From positions 355,411 through 419,410 of the forward strand of contig JAIXPC010000011.1 of assembly GCA_027486415.1 (NCBI GenBank): a stretch of 64,000 nt of DNA, in the 5' to 3' direction. The notes under the pieces were generated by a model. It ran no database searches, had not been told where the DNA came from, and saw nothing but the letters and a program-made list of their open reading frames with translations. The stretch comes from Sphingomonadales bacterium (GTDB lineage: Bacteria > Pseudomonadota > Alphaproteobacteria > Sphingomonadales > Sphingomonadaceae). The position numbers and the translations under genes are program-made. How positions within the stretch are numbered: position 1 is the first letter of the stretch; each line of letters starts with the position of its first letter. Below, piece after piece: positions 46,571-56,175 of this stretch.

Positions 46571-47263
46571 TCAGGCGGATTTCAGCGCTGTCACGTTCTC
46601 GTCTTCCCACTCCACCGACAGCGACTCGAACTTGCCGGTCTCGTGGTTGAGCACGCGCAGCACCCCTTCGGCGATATCGAACAGGGCACCCTGGAGGTGC
46701 AGGTCGCCGGCCGCCTCGGCGGCGGCGATGAACGGGAAGCTCCGCAGATTCTCGATCGAAAGCCGGATGGACGCGAGTTCCAGCGCGCTGCAGGCATCGA
46801 TATCGGGAGACAATTGGGCCGCGGCTCGGATGGTGTCGCGGGCCGGGGCAATCTGGCTCATCCAGCGGTTGATGAAGCCGCCTTCACCTGGCTGCGCGCC
46901 ATCGAACGTGCCTTCCAAACTGGCCTTGATGCCGCCGCAGCGGGCATGGCCCAGTACCAATATATGGTGCACTTTCAACTGGGTAACGGCATATTCGATG
47001 GCGGCTGATGTGCTGTGCTGGCCATGGCTGGGATCGGGATCGAAGTGCGGCACCAGATTGGCGACGTTGCGGACCACGAACATCTGGCCGGGCTCGGTAT
47101 CAAAGATGCGGGTGGGGTCCACCCGGCTGTCGGAACAGGAAATCACCAGCACGCCGGGGGCCTGCCCCTTGTCGGCCAGGGCGTCATAGCGGCGGCGCTG
47201 TTCCTGGTATGCTCCGGTGCGAAACCGGCGATAGCCTTCCAGCAAGGCCTTGAACTCGGGCAT
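46571..47263 (-). CDS. Beta-class carbonic anhydrase
   Basis: ATG 47263 with GGAG six bases upstream. The 230-residue protein has the beta-CA zinc motif CSDSRVDP and HARCGG (ligands Cys, His, Cys; Asp-Arg dyad in SDSR). It hydrates CO2 to bicarbonate in the cytoplasm, supplying carboxylases. Length and motif spacing match the standard family. It is convergent with the pdh operon and divergent from the membrane protein at 47385. Confidence 0.95.
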   Translation of the reverse strand: MPEFKALLEGYRRFRTGAYQEQRRRYDALADKGQAPGVLVISCSDSRVDPTRIFDTEPGQMFVVRNVANLVPHFDPDPSHGQHSTSAAIEYAVTQLKVHHILVLGHARCGGIKASLEGTFDGAQPGEGGFINRWMSQIAPARDTIRAAAQLSPDIDACSALELASIRLSIENLRSFPFIAAAEAAGDLHLQGALFDIAEGVLRVLNHETGKFESLSVEWEDENVTALKSA

Positions 47264-47384
47264 CACATTCTCCGCAATCTGGTGTTAATCTTGAATCCGG
47301 TATCACAGCATCGGCCCGGCCTGCCAAGCGGCTTTGCGACAGGGTGTGCCGGCCAAGTGTGAGTTTGCGTAACGGAGGGGCATC

Positions 47385-47948
47385 ATGCGTTTTGCTGTCC
47401 ACTATCGCGACGAGTTTCCCCTGCACGTGGCACTGGGGGCACTGGCCCTGTTGATCTGGGCGGTCGATTTCAGCTTTCTGCTGCGAGATGGTGACCATCT
47501 GGCGACCGGGCCCGGCCTGGCGTTGGTCTGGAGCATGGTCTTGCTGGCAGGCGTTGGCCTGCTGAAGGCAGTGGGCATGGCCCGCCGCCGGCAACCGGCG
47601 GTGCGCCTTGGCCAGGATGGCATTGTGGATCGTCGCTGGTCCCGAAAGCCGATCAGCTGGTTCAACATTGCCGAATTCGATCCGCTCCGCCGCTTTGGCG
47701 TATGGGTGGTGCAATTGCGCCTTAAGAACCCGGCCGCCGATCCGCCCGGAACGCTGGTGGCACGCCTGGGCCGGGGCACCGGACTGGTGCCGGCGGATGC
47801 CGTGCTGGTGGTGGTGCCCGGCCTTGATTGCACCGCCGACGAACTGGCGCAGCGTATTCTGGAAATCGGCACGGCGGCAATCGAGACGGCGCAGGAGGCC
47901 GAGGAATGGGCCAAGGCCAGTCCCTATGCCGCACCGCCGAATGGCTGA
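47385..47948 (+). CDS. Hypothetical protein with two N-terminal membrane helices
   Basis: 187 residues. Two hydrophobic segments (about 14-32 and 46-66) are followed by a cytoplasmic domain of about 115 residues with the pattern DGIVDRRWSRKPISWFNIAEF, resembling PH-like or STM3941-type domains in which a short basic strand follows the membrane hairpin. ATG 47385 has GGAGGGG 4-10 bases upstream. The neighbour lipA begins 52 bases later on the same strand. No function can be assigned. Confidence 0.65.
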   Translation: MRFAVHYRDEFPLHVALGALALLIWAVDFSFLLRDGDHLATGPGLALVWSMVLLAGVGLLKAVGMARRRQPAVRLGQDGIVDRRWSRKPISWFNIAEFDPLRRFGVWVVQLRLKNPAADPPGTLVARLGRGTGLVPADAVLVVVPGLDCTADELAQRILEIGTAAIETAQEAEEWAKASPYAAPPNG

Positions 47949-48000
47949 CATGCACAACTGACCGGTTGTTTGCCGCAGCCTGGCCGGCTATCCCGTCTGC

Positions 48001-48933
48001 ATGAGCGAACCCGTCCTCGATCTGCCCCTCACGCCGTCTGGCCTGCCGCGCAAGCCGGACTGGATCCGCGTGAAGGCGCCGACCAGCACGGCGTACAACG
48101 AAACCCGCGCGCTGATGCGGAGCCTGAAGCTGAACACCGTGTGCGAGGAGGCGGCCTGCCCGAACATCGGGGAGTGCTGGAGCCAGAAGCACGCCACCGT
48201 GATGATCCTGGGCGACACCTGCACGCGCGCCTGTGCCTTCTGCAACGTCAAGACCGGGATGCCGCGCGCCGTCGACGCCAGCGAACCGGGCCATGTTGCC
48301 GAAGCGGCTGCCAAGCTGGGCCTTGAGCATATCGTCATCACCTCGGTCGACCGCGATGATCTGCCCGACGGCGGTGCCAGCCAGTTCGTCAAGGTGATCA
48401 AGGAACTGCGCCGGCAGACGCCCACCACCACCATCGAGATCCTGACGCCGGATTTCCGCAACAAGATGGACCGGGCGGTGGAGATGATCGTCGAGGCCGG
48501 GCCGGATGTGTACAACCACAATCTGGAAACCGTGCCGCGCCTGTATCCGACGATCCGGCCCGGTGCGCGCTATTTCCACTCGCTGCGACTGCTCGACAAG
48601 GTCAAGCAGATGAGTCCGACGATCTTCACCAAGTCCGGCCTGATGGTCGGCCTGGGTGAGACGGCGCTGGAAATGCACCAGGTGTTCGATGACATGCGCT
48701 CGGCAGGTGTCGATTTCCTCACGGTTGGCCAGTATCTGCAGCCGACGCCGCGCCATGCCAAGGTGATGGAGTTCGTGCCGCCGGCCACTTTCAATACCTA
48801 TGCAGCCGTCGCGCGCTCCAAGGGCTTCCTGCTGGTCGCCGCCACGCCGCTGACCCGTTCCAGCTATCACGCCGGCCGCGATTTCGCCGAGATGCAGGCT
48901 CGGCGGAAAGCGCAAGTGGCTGCACGAGCCTGA
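48001..48933 (+). CDS. lipA: Lipoyl synthase
   Basis: 310 residues, with both iron-sulfur clusters recognisable: the auxiliary cluster motif [13 protein letters not shown] and the radical-SAM motif CTRACAFC. The protein ends near the conserved SYHAGRDF, where the C-terminal serine ligand of the auxiliary cluster is expected (in RSSYHA). It inserts sulfur into octanoyl groups on lipoyl domains such as those of PdhB, PdhC and other E2s. It overlaps the downstream START-type gene by one base. Confidence 0.97.
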   Translation: MSEPVLDLPLTPSGLPRKPDWIRVKAPTSTAYNETRALMRSLKLNTVCEEAACPNIGECWSQKHATVMILGDTCTRACAFCNVKTGMPRAVDASEPGHVAEAAAKLGLEHIVITSVDRDDLPDGGASQFVKVIKELRRQTPTTTIEILTPDFRNKMDRAVEMIVEAGPDVYNHNLETVPRLYPTIRPGARYFHSLRLLDKVKQMSPTIFTKSGLMVGLGETALEMHQVFDDMRSAGVDFLTVGQYLQPTPRHAKVMEFVPPATFNTYAAVARSKGFLLVAATPLTRSSYHAGRDFAEMQARRKAQVAARA

Positions 48934-49370
48934 TGCCCAAGCATCGCGAAGTGCGCCGACTGGCCTGGTCGGCGGCGGAGATGTTCGATCTCGTCGCCGA
49001 CATCGGCCGCTATCCGGAATTCCTGCCCTGGGTGCAGGGTATGCGCGTCGGACCGCGGCAGGGCGACGTGGTGGTGGCCGACATGATCGTCGGCTTCCGC
49101 ATGATCCGCGAGAAATTTACCAGCCGGGTGACGCTGCAGCGGCCCACCCATGTCCATGTCGACTATCTCGACGGGCCGATGAAGCATCTGTTCAACGACT
49201 GGACGTTCCGCGACCTGCCCGATGGTGGCTGCGAGATCGATTTTGCGGTGGACTTCGAATTTCGCAACAAGGCGTTCGAAACGCTGGCGGGGCTGTTCTT
49301 CACCCAGGCCTTTGAAAAGATGGTGGCGGCCTTCGTGACCCGCGCGCAGGCACTGTACGGGCCGCGCTGA
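48933..49370 (+). CDS. Coenzyme Q-binding START-type (Coq10/RatA) protein
   Basis: A 145-residue SRPBCC protein. The family pattern MFDLVADIGRYPEFLPWVQGMRV near the N terminus and FKTLAGxFFxxA-type region (NKAFETLAGLFFTQAFEKMVAAF) near the C terminus match Coq10 and RatA. In eukaryotes Coq10 aids ubiquinone function; in E. coli the homologue RatA was called a ribosome-binding toxin. The adjacent lipA suggests a housekeeping respiration role instead. Its ATG shares a base with the lipA stop. Confidence 0.9.
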   Translation: MPKHREVRRLAWSAAEMFDLVADIGRYPEFLPWVQGMRVGPRQGDVVVADMIVGFRMIREKFTSRVTLQRPTHVHVDYLDGPMKHLFNDWTFRDLPDGGCEIDFAVDFEFRNKAFETLAGLFFTQAFEKMVAAFVTRAQALYGPR

Positions 49371-49373
49371 ACC

Positions 49374-49862
49374 TTACGGCCGCAGCAGATCCAGCGCCAC
49401 CAGCGCCGCCTGTCGCCGCACTTCGGCACGGCCAAGATCGCCGAACTGGCGGGTATCGGCAACCACGCTTTCCGGATCCTGCCCGCGCACTGCCCGGGCA
49501 AACACCACCATGCCGACAGGCTTGCTGGGCGTCGCGCCGCCGGGGCCGGCGATGCCGGTGATCGACACGGCGACATCGGCGCCGCTGTGCGCCAGCGCGC
49601 CCTGCGCCATCGCCCAGGCCGTCGCCACCGAAACGGCACCAAAGGTAGCGATCACGTCTTCCGAAACGCCCAGCATCTCCTGCTTGGCCTCGTTGGAATA
49701 GGTCACAAAGCCGCGATCGAACACGTCTGACGAGCCAGCGATTTCGGTCAGCGACGCCGCAACCAGCCCGCCGGTGCAGCTTTCGGCGATGGCGATGCGG
49801 CGGCCGGCCGCGCGGTTTTCGGCCAGCACGGTTTCGGCAAGAGCGATCAGAGCGGGGTCCAT
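49374..49862 (-). CDS. CinA-family nicotinamide-nucleotide amidase (PncC type)
   Basis: 162 residues corresponding to the C-terminal domain of CinA alone: AIAESCTGGLVAASLTEIAGSS carries the active Ser-x-x and Lys environment, with SITGIAGPGGATPSKPVGMV conserved. PncC deamidates nicotinamide mononucleotide to nicotinate mononucleotide, recycling NAD. The missing N-terminal MocF-like domain is usual in alphaproteobacteria. The start overlaps the ispDF stop by one base; the downstream gene is convergent. Confidence 0.93.
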   Translation of the reverse strand: MDPALIALAETVLAENRAAGRRIAIAESCTGGLVAASLTEIAGSSDVFDRGFVTYSNEAKQEMLGVSEDVIATFGAVSVATAWAMAQGALAHSGADVAVSITGIAGPGGATPSKPVGMVVFARAVRGQDPESVVADTRQFGDLGRAEVRRQAALVALDLLRP

Positions 49863-51013
49863 CAGGCCGTCTCCGCCAGGCGCACACTGGCCATGGCCTG
49901 TGCGGCGATCCCTTCCTGGCGGCCGGTGAAGCCGAGTTTTTCCGTGGTCGTTGCTTTCACGCTCACCCGGTCGATGGCGAGGCCCAGGATCTCGGCAATG
50001 CGCGCCCGCATCGCGTCGCGGTGGGGGCCGACCTTGGGTCGCTCGCAGATCAGCGTCACATCGACATGATCGATGATCCCGCCACGCTCGCGCACCAGGT
50101 GGGCGGCGTGGGCCAGGAACTGATCGGAGGCCGCGCCGCGCCAGCGTTCATCGCTGGGCGGGAAATGATCGCCGATATCGCCAGCGGCGATGGTGCCAAG
50201 CAGCGCATCGGTCAGCGCGTGCAGGCCGGCATCGGCATCACTGTGGCCGATCAGGCCGTGATCGTGGGCGACCCTGACCCCGCACAGCCAGACATGATCG
50301 CCCGGCCCGAACTTGTGAACATCAAAGCCGGAAGCGGCGCGGGAGGAATAGGTCGTCATCGTTTCGGCTTTGGCAAAGTCGGCGGGTTCCGTCACCTTGA
50401 AAGCGCGTTCGTCGCCTGGCGTGATCGCCACGGTCAGGCCAGCGGCCAGCGCGATGGCGACCTCGTCCGTCTGGCCCGGGGCGGCGGCGCGATGTGCGGC
50501 CAGCAGGGCGGGATAGCGGAAGGCTTGCGGGGTCTGCACGCGCCAGAGATTGTCGCGATCAACACTGCCGGAAAAGCGCCCGTTCTGACCACGACGCAGG
50601 CTGTCGATCTGGGGCAGGGCCGGGCAGGCGCCATCCACCGCCGGATCGGCAAAGGCTGCCACCAGCGCATCGATCACCGTGTCGGGGACAAAGGCGCGGG
50701 CGGCATCGTGGACGAGGACGATATCGGGCGGATGGGCGACCAATGCCTCCAGCCCTGCAGCCACGCTGTCTTGCCGGGTCGCGCCGCCGGCCACGGGTTC
50801 AGGCAGGGCCAATCCGGCCACCGCATCGTTGTAAAGCGCCCGACAGCCAGGGTTGATGACGACGCTGACCGACGTGATGGCAGGATGACGCAGCAACCGC
50901 TGGGCGGCATGGCGCAACAACGGTTGGCCGGCAACGGCGCGATATTGCTTGGGCACCCCGCCCCCGGCGCGAATGCCGCTGCCAGCGGCGACAATGATGG
51001 CGTGGACACGCAT
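49862..51013 (-). CDS. ispDF: Bifunctional 2-C-methyl-D-erythritol 4-phosphate cytidylyltransferase/MECDP synthase
   Basis: ATG 51013 begins [21 protein letters not shown] 51025 is possible. The 383-residue protein fuses IspD (about 1-220, CTP site [17 protein letters not shown], and VHDAARAFV) to IspF (about 225-383: [19 protein letters not shown] with the Asp/His zinc ligands, then [33 protein letters not shown]). It performs steps three and five of the MEP isoprenoid pathway. This fusion is typical of alphaproteobacteria. It is divergent from dusB. Confidence 0.97.
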   Translation of the reverse strand: MRVHAIIVAAGSGIRAGGGVPKQYRAVAGQPLLRHAAQRLLRHPAITSVSVVINPGCRALYNDAVAGLALPEPVAGGATRQDSVAAGLEALVAHPPDIVLVHDAARAFVPDTVIDALVAAFADPAVDGACPALPQIDSLRRGQNGRFSGSVDRDNLWRVQTPQAFRYPALLAAHRAAAPGQTDEVAIALAAGLTVAITPGDERAFKVTEPADFAKAETMTTYSSRAASGFDVHKFGPGDHVWLCGVRVAHDHGLIGHSDADAGLHALTDALLGTIAAGDIGDHFPPSDERWRGAASDQFLAHAAHLVRERGGIIDHVDVTLICERPKVGPHRDAMRARIAEILGLAIDRVSVKATTTEKLGFTGRQEGIAAQAMASVRLAETA

Positions 51014-51077
51014 GGTGGGCCGCATAGGACGGGCTTGCCTTGTCGGGAAGGGGCATTTTGCGATATGGGCGCGGCCG

Positions 51078-52088
51078 ATGAGCCTGATTTCCCCCATCCA
51101 GATCGGCCCGAACCGCATCGACGTGCCGGTGATCCTGGCGCCGATGACCGGCGTGACCGACATGCCGTTCCGCACGCTGGTCAAGCGCTTTGGCGCGGGG
51201 CTGACCGTGACGGAGATGATTGCTTCGGAAGCGATGATCCGCGAGACGCGGCAGAGCATCCAGAAAGCGGCCTGGCACCCCAGTGAGGAGCCGGTGTCGA
51301 TGCAGCTGGCCGGCTGCGAGCCGGAGCGGATGGCCGAAGCCGCCAAGCTGAACGAGCAGAAGGGCGCGGCCATCATCGACATCAACATGGGCTGCCCGGT
51401 GAAGAAGGTGGTGAACGGCCACGCCGGATCGAGCCTGATGCGCGACCTGCCGCTGGCGACGCAGCTGATCCGCGCCACGGTGAAGGCGGTGAAGCTGCCG
51501 GTCACGCTGAAGATGCGGATGGGCTGGGACCACAACAGCCTGAATGCGCCGGAACTGGCCCGCATTGCGGAAGGCGAGGGCGTCCACCTGATCACCGTGC
51601 ACGGCCGCACACGCTGCCAGCTCTATTCGGGCACCGCCGATTGGGCGTTTGTCCGCAAGGTGAAGGACGCGATCAGGCTGCCGGTGATCGTCAATGGCGA
51701 CATCTGTTCGATCGATGATGCCAAGACCGCGCTGGCGCAGAGCGGGGCGGACGGCGTGATGATCGGGCGCGGTGCCTATGGCAAGCCGTGGCTGATCGGT
51801 CAGGTGATGGCGGCGCTGACCGGGCATGAGGCGCCGGCCGATCCGACGCTGGCCCAGCAGCACGCCATCGTGCGCGAACATTACCAGATGATGCTGGCGC
51901 TTTATAGCGAACTGAACGGCGTCAACCTCGCCCGCAAGCATCTGGGCTGGTACACCAAGGGCCTGTATGACAGCGCCACCTTCCGCAACGCCGTCAATCA
52001 GGTCACCGACAGTGCCACCGTGCTCGCCATGATCGACCGGTTCTACGAAGAGCGCCTCGGTCAATCGGAACCGGCGCTCGCTGCCTGA
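51078..52088 (+). CDS. dusB: tRNA-dihydrouridine synthase B
   Basis: The frame is open farther upstream but homology begins at ATG 51078 ([20 protein letters not shown]). The 336-residue protein has the FMN TIM barrel and [21 protein letters not shown] with the catalytic Cys, plus VTVHGRTRxQ and VIVNGDICS. It reduces uridines in the tRNA D loop (the old name nifR3 reflects its link to ntrBC). It is followed at 75 bases by ntrY, but ntrB and ntrC, usual in between, are not here. Confidence 0.96.
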   Translation: MSLISPIQIGPNRIDVPVILAPMTGVTDMPFRTLVKRFGAGLTVTEMIASEAMIRETRQSIQKAAWHPSEEPVSMQLAGCEPERMAEAAKLNEQKGAAIIDINMGCPVKKVVNGHAGSSLMRDLPLATQLIRATVKAVKLPVTLKMRMGWDHNSLNAPELARIAEGEGVHLITVHGRTRCQLYSGTADWAFVRKVKDAIRLPVIVNGDICSIDDAKTALAQSGADGVMIGRGAYGKPWLIGQVMAALTGHEAPADPTLAQQHAIVREHYQMMLALYSELNGVNLARKHLGWYTKGLYDSATFRNAVNQVTDSATVLAMIDRFYEERLGQSEPALAA

Positions 52089-52162
52089 TCTGTCGCACCA
52101 CTGCAACGCTGCGGCGTGGCGGTGTGTTCCAGAAGCCACAATATTGGGTATAGTCCGGCGCA

Positions 52163-54487
52163 GTGACGGCCGAATCGTACCCTCGCCTCCAAAAATCGGC
52201 CCGTCGCCGCCGGGCAATGGGCGCGTTGCTGGCGCTGCGCTGGCGGCGGCTGACCCGGGCATCGGGCTTCTATCCCCGCCTGGAGGTGCTGGCCGCCGTC
52301 GCCACGCTGGTGCTGGGCTGGTCGAGCTACGCCTTTCTGACCGGACGCGGCCTGCCGGCCAATGGCGCCTCGCAGCCGATGGTGGCGCTGCTGCTGGTGG
52401 CCAACCTGGTGCCGGCAATGATGCTGGTGGTGCTGATCGGCCGGCGTGTCGCCATCCTGATCACCGCCCGCCGGCAGGGACTGGCGGGTGCGCGCCTGCA
52501 CCTGAGACTGGTGGCGCTGTTCGCCACCATCGCGGCCGTGCCGACCCTGCTGGTCGTGGTGTTCGCTTCGCTGCTGTTCCAGTTCGGCGTGCAGTTCTGG
52601 TTCTCTGACCGGGTGAAGACCATCCTTTACGGGTCGAACCAGGTCGCGCAGGCCTATGTCGAGGAAAACCGCCAGCGTATCGGTGACGACATCATCGTGA
52701 TGGCCGCCGACGTGGCGAGTTATGCCCGCGATTTTGGCGAGGGCACGCCGCTGTATCGCCGCGGCCTGGATTTCCAGGTTGCGGGCCGCACATTGACCGA
52801 AGCTGCCGTCTTGCGGCGTTCGCCCGGCGGGCTGGAGGTGGTCGCAGCCAGCGGAGTCACGCCCGATCTGGCGCGCGCCCATGCCGGCGACGTGGACCTC
52901 GCCCGGGCCGTGGCCGGCCCGGTGACGGTGATTGGCACTGGCGAGGATCGGCTCGAGGCTGCCGTTGCCGTGCCGGGGGTGCCCGACACGTTCCTGTATG
53001 TCAGTCGCAAGGTTGATCCCGCCGTGCTGGCCCGCGCCAGTCAGGCCGCCGGTGCGCTGGGGGAATATCAGGCGCTGATCGAGCGCAGCCGGGTGATGCA
53101 GCTGCGCTTCAACCTGGTGCTGATGGCGGTGTCGCTGCTGACGTTGATCGTCGCCGTCTGGTACGCGCTGTGGCTGGCGAACCGCCTGGTGGCTCCCATT
53201 GCAAGGCTTGCCGATGCTGCCGAGCGGGTGGGGGCAGGGGACCTTGATGCCCGCGTGCCGGTGCGCGGCCAGGCCGACGAGATCGGCGTGCTGGAACGTG
53301 CCTTCAACCGCATGACCGGCCAGCTGAAGGCGCAGCAGACGGCGCTGCTGAGTGCCAATGATGAGCTCGATACCCGCCGCCGCTTTACCGAGGCCGTGCT
53401 GGCGGGCGTATCGGCGGGCGTCATGTCGATCTCGCCCGAAGGCGTCATCCGTGTCGCCAATGCGTCGGCGGCGGCGCTGCTGGCACTGCCACACCGGGTG
53501 CTGCGCGGCCAGATGCTGGGCGATGTCGCGCCGGAACTGGCTGACTTGCTCGAACAGGCGCGGCAGACCGGGGATGCGGCGGGCCAGATCCGCATCCAGC
53601 GCGGCGAGGAAACCCAGACACTGGCGGTTCGCATCGGATCGGCCGAAGCCGGCGGGGAGACTGCGGAAGGCCGCAACGCCGGGTTCGTGCTGACATTCGA
53701 CGATATCACGGCGCAGCTGGCTGACCAGCGCCGCGCCGCATGGGCCGATGTCGCGCGCCGTATCGCGCATGAGATCAAGAACCCGCTGACCCCCATCCAG
53801 CTGGCCGCCGAACGCCTGCAGCGCAAGTTCGGCAAGCAGATCAACGAAGATGCCGACACGTTCGGCACGCTGACCAGCACCATCGTCCGCCAGGTCGGCG
53901 ACCTCCGGCGCATGGTGGATGAATTTTCCGAGTTCGCCCGGCTTCCGCGGCCGGTGTTCGCATCCGACGCGCTTGACCGGCTGCTCAGGCAGGCGCTGGT
54001 GCTGCAGGAAGTGGCCTTTCCGGCGATCCGTTTCACCATGGCGGGGACCACCGATCTGGCGCTGGTGTGCGATCGTCAGCAACTGGGCCGGGCGTTGACC
54101 AACCTGATCAAGAATGCCGCCGAAAGCGTGATGGCGCGCATCGATCGCGATGGTGACGGGGCCGCGCCCGGTGCCATCAGCATTACAGTGAGCACCGATG
54201 CCGACATGCTGCACATCAGTATCGCTGACAATGGCCTCGGCTTCCCGGTGGAAGACCGCATGCGCCTGCTGGAGCCCTACGTGACCACGCGGGCGCGTGG
54301 CACCGGGCTGGGTCTCGCGATCTGTGCCAAGATCATCGAGGACCATGGTGGCACGCTGGAGCTGACCGACAATCTCCAGCCGTGGCCGGATGGACCCGGC
54401 GCGCTGGTCATCGCCCATCTGAGCCGCCATCTTGTTGCCGAACCGCAGCCGGGTCCGCCGCTGACCGCCACCCCCGCCACCGCCTGA
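52163..54487 (+). CDS. ntrY: Nitrogen-regulation sensor histidine kinase NtrY
   Basis: GTG 52163. The 774-residue protein has membrane helices near 40-60, 75-95 and 115-140, a periplasmic sensor region, another helix near 315-335, a HAMP domain (about 335-390), PAS (about 400-505), then the H-box WADVARRIAHEIKNPLTPIQ with H536 and the ATPase domain (N box LTNLIKNAAE, G boxes NGLGF and GTGLGL). It is the partner kinase of NtrX and controls nitrogen, respiration or envelope responses in alphaproteobacteria. ntrX follows 20 bases downstream. Confidence 0.95.
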   Translation: MTAESYPRLQKSARRRRAMGALLALRWRRLTRASGFYPRLEVLAAVATLVLGWSSYAFLTGRGLPANGASQPMVALLLVANLVPAMMLVVLIGRRVAILITARRQGLAGARLHLRLVALFATIAAVPTLLVVVFASLLFQFGVQFWFSDRVKTILYGSNQVAQAYVEENRQRIGDDIIVMAADVASYARDFGEGTPLYRRGLDFQVAGRTLTEAAVLRRSPGGLEVVAASGVTPDLARAHAGDVDLARAVAGPVTVIGTGEDRLEAAVAVPGVPDTFLYVSRKVDPAVLARASQAAGALGEYQALIERSRVMQLRFNLVLMAVSLLTLIVAVWYALWLANRLVAPIARLADAAERVGAGDLDARVPVRGQADEIGVLERAFNRMTGQLKAQQTALLSANDELDTRRRFTEAVLAGVSAGVMSISPEGVIRVANASAAALLALPHRVLRGQMLGDVAPELADLLEQARQTGDAAGQIRIQRGEETQTLAVRIGSAEAGGETAEGRNAGFVLTFDDITAQLADQRRAAWADVARRIAHEIKNPLTPIQLAAERLQRKFGKQINEDADTFGTLTSTIVRQVGDLRRMVDEFSEFARLPRPVFASDALDRLLRQALVLQEVAFPAIRFTMAGTTDLALVCDRQQLGRALTNLIKNAAESVMARIDRDGDGAAPGAISITVSTDADMLHISIADNGLGFPVEDRMRLLEPYVTTRARGTGLGLAICAKIIEDHGGTLELTDNLQPWPDGPGALVIAHLSRHLVAEPQPGPPLTATPATA

Positions 54488-54507
54488 CAGAAGGACCACA
54501 TCGCGCC

Positions 54508-55905
54508 ATGGCCCTTGATATCCTGATCGTCGACGATGAAGCCGATATCCGTGATCTGGTTGCGGGCGTGCTGGGCGATGAAGGGTTTGAAACGCGCGTC
54601 GCCGCCAATGCCCAGGGCGCGCTGGCGGCGCTGGCCGAACGCCGGCCCAGCCTGGTGATCCTCGATGTCTGGCTGCAGGGATCGTCGATGGATGGAATCG
54701 AGCTGCTGGATGCGATGAAGTCGCGCGATCCCACGCTCCCCGTGGTGGTGATTTCCGGGCACGGTAATCTGGATACCGCCGTCGCCGCCATCAAGCGCGG
54801 TGCCTATGACTATATCGAAAAGCCGTTCCAGGCAGAACAATTGCTGCTCGTCGTGCAGCGTGCCACTGAAACGGAACGGCTGCGGCGCGAGTTTCAGGAA
54901 CTGAAGGAACGCGTTGGTTTCGATATCGAACTGACCGGCACGTCGCCCCAGATCAATCTTGTCCGCGCGACGCTGAAGCGGGTTTCCGCCACTGGCAGCC
55001 GCGTGCTGATCAGCGGACCCGCCGGTTCCGGCAAGGAGGTCGCGGCCCGCCTACTGCACCAGTGGAGCCCGCGTGCCGATGCGCCTTTCGTGGTGGTTTC
55101 GGCGGCGCGCATGACGCCGGAGCGGGTGGAGGAGGCGTTGTTCGGCATTGAGGATGGCGCCGAAAATGTGCGCCCCGGCCTTCTGGAACAGGCGCATGGC
55201 GGCACATTGTTCCTTGATGACGTGACCGACATGCCGATGACGACGCAGGCCAAGATCCTGCGCGTGCTGACCGAACAGGTGTTCCAGCGCGTGGGCGGAT
55301 CACGCTGGGTGCGGGTGGATGTGCGGGTGATTTCGGCCACCAGCCGTGACCTCGCCGCCGAAATCGCCGCCGGCCGCTTCCGCGAAGACCTCTATTATCG
55401 TCTGAACGTCGTGCCGGTGCGCCTGCCGCCACTTTCGGAACGGCGCGAGGACGTTGGCGAACTCACCCGCTATTTCCTTGCCCGCTATGCCGCCGAGCGT
55501 GGCATGCCGACACCCGAATTGTCGGACGATGCGCTGGCCGCGCTGCAGACCTATGACTGGCCGGGCAATGTCCGCCAGCTCAGGAATGTCGTCGAGCGCA
55601 CGATGATCATGGCACCCACCACCAGCATGGGTCGGCTCGATATCGACATGCTGCCACCCGAAGTGACGGCCGAGCCGGCGCGACTGGTACCGGGGCAGGC
55701 GGTGCGATCGATCATGGGCACGCCGCTGCGCGAGGCGCGCGAGGCCTTCGAGCGCGAGTATCTGCGTGCCCAGATCCGCCGCTTTTCCGGCAATATCAGT
55801 CGAACGGCCGCCTTCATCGGCATGGAACGCAGCGCCCTCCACCGCAAGCTGAAGGCACTTGGCCTTGCTGATGAACCGGATGGCGACGACAGCGGCGGCG
55901 AGTGA
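54508..55905 (+). CDS. ntrX: Response regulator NtrX
   Basis: 465 residues: receiver domain (1-120, phosphoacceptor D53 in VILDVWLQG), AAA+ domain (about 140-380: Walker A GPAGSGKE, GGTLFLDDV, and the arginine-finger region FREDLYYRLNVVPVRLPPL) and a Fis-type DNA-binding C terminus (SRTAAFIGMERSALHRKLKALG). The sigma54-contacting GAFTGA loop is not conserved: the position reads FGIEDGAENVRPG. That is also reported for other alphaproteobacterial NtrX proteins, which are thought not to act through sigma54. It lies 20 bases after ntrY in the same transcript. Confidence 0.95.
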   Translation: MALDILIVDDEADIRDLVAGVLGDEGFETRVAANAQGALAALAERRPSLVILDVWLQGSSMDGIELLDAMKSRDPTLPVVVISGHGNLDTAVAAIKRGAYDYIEKPFQAEQLLLVVQRATETERLRREFQELKERVGFDIELTGTSPQINLVRATLKRVSATGSRVLISGPAGSGKEVAARLLHQWSPRADAPFVVVSAARMTPERVEEALFGIEDGAENVRPGLLEQAHGGTLFLDDVTDMPMTTQAKILRVLTEQVFQRVGGSRWVRVDVRVISATSRDLAAEIAAGRFREDLYYRLNVVPVRLPPLSERREDVGELTRYFLARYAAERGMPTPELSDDALAALQTYDWPGNVRQLRNVVERTMIMAPTTSMGRLDIDMLPPEVTAEPARLVPGQAVRSIMGTPLREAREAFEREYLRAQIRRFSGNISRTAAFIGMERSALHRKLKALGLADEPDGDDSGGE

Positions 55906-55980
55906 CATCCGGCCTTGTCTGATGACAGGGCGTGCGCGATACTGATTGCGGGTCGGGGTCTTTCCTGGGGGGAAGTTTCC

Positions 55981-56175
55981 GTGAAAGCACCGCTTTGGGC
56001 CAGTACGGCCGGATTCCTGATCGGTCTTGTCATCGTGTGGTGGCTGCAGCCGGAAACCACCGAAGGGGCAGCGCTGGTCATACTTGTCTGCACCGCCATC
56101 CTCACGCTGTCGGGCCTCATCGTGCAGGCCGTTCGCCGCAAGGGCGCGCCGCCGGCGGCGGAGAAGGGCAAATGA
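55981..56175 (+). CDS. Small two-helix membrane protein
   Basis: GTG 55981, with GGGGGGAAG upstream at good spacing. The 64-residue product has two hydrophobic segments (about 6-22 and 29-50), separated by the turn LQPETTEGA, and a basic tail (VQAVRRKG). No family is recognised. Its stop overlaps the following lipoprotein start by four bases (ATGA), so the two are made together, between ntrX and hfq. Confidence 0.6.
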   Translation: MKAPLWASTAGFLIGLVIVWWLQPETTEGAALVILVCTAILTLSGLIVQAVRRKGAPPAAEKGK

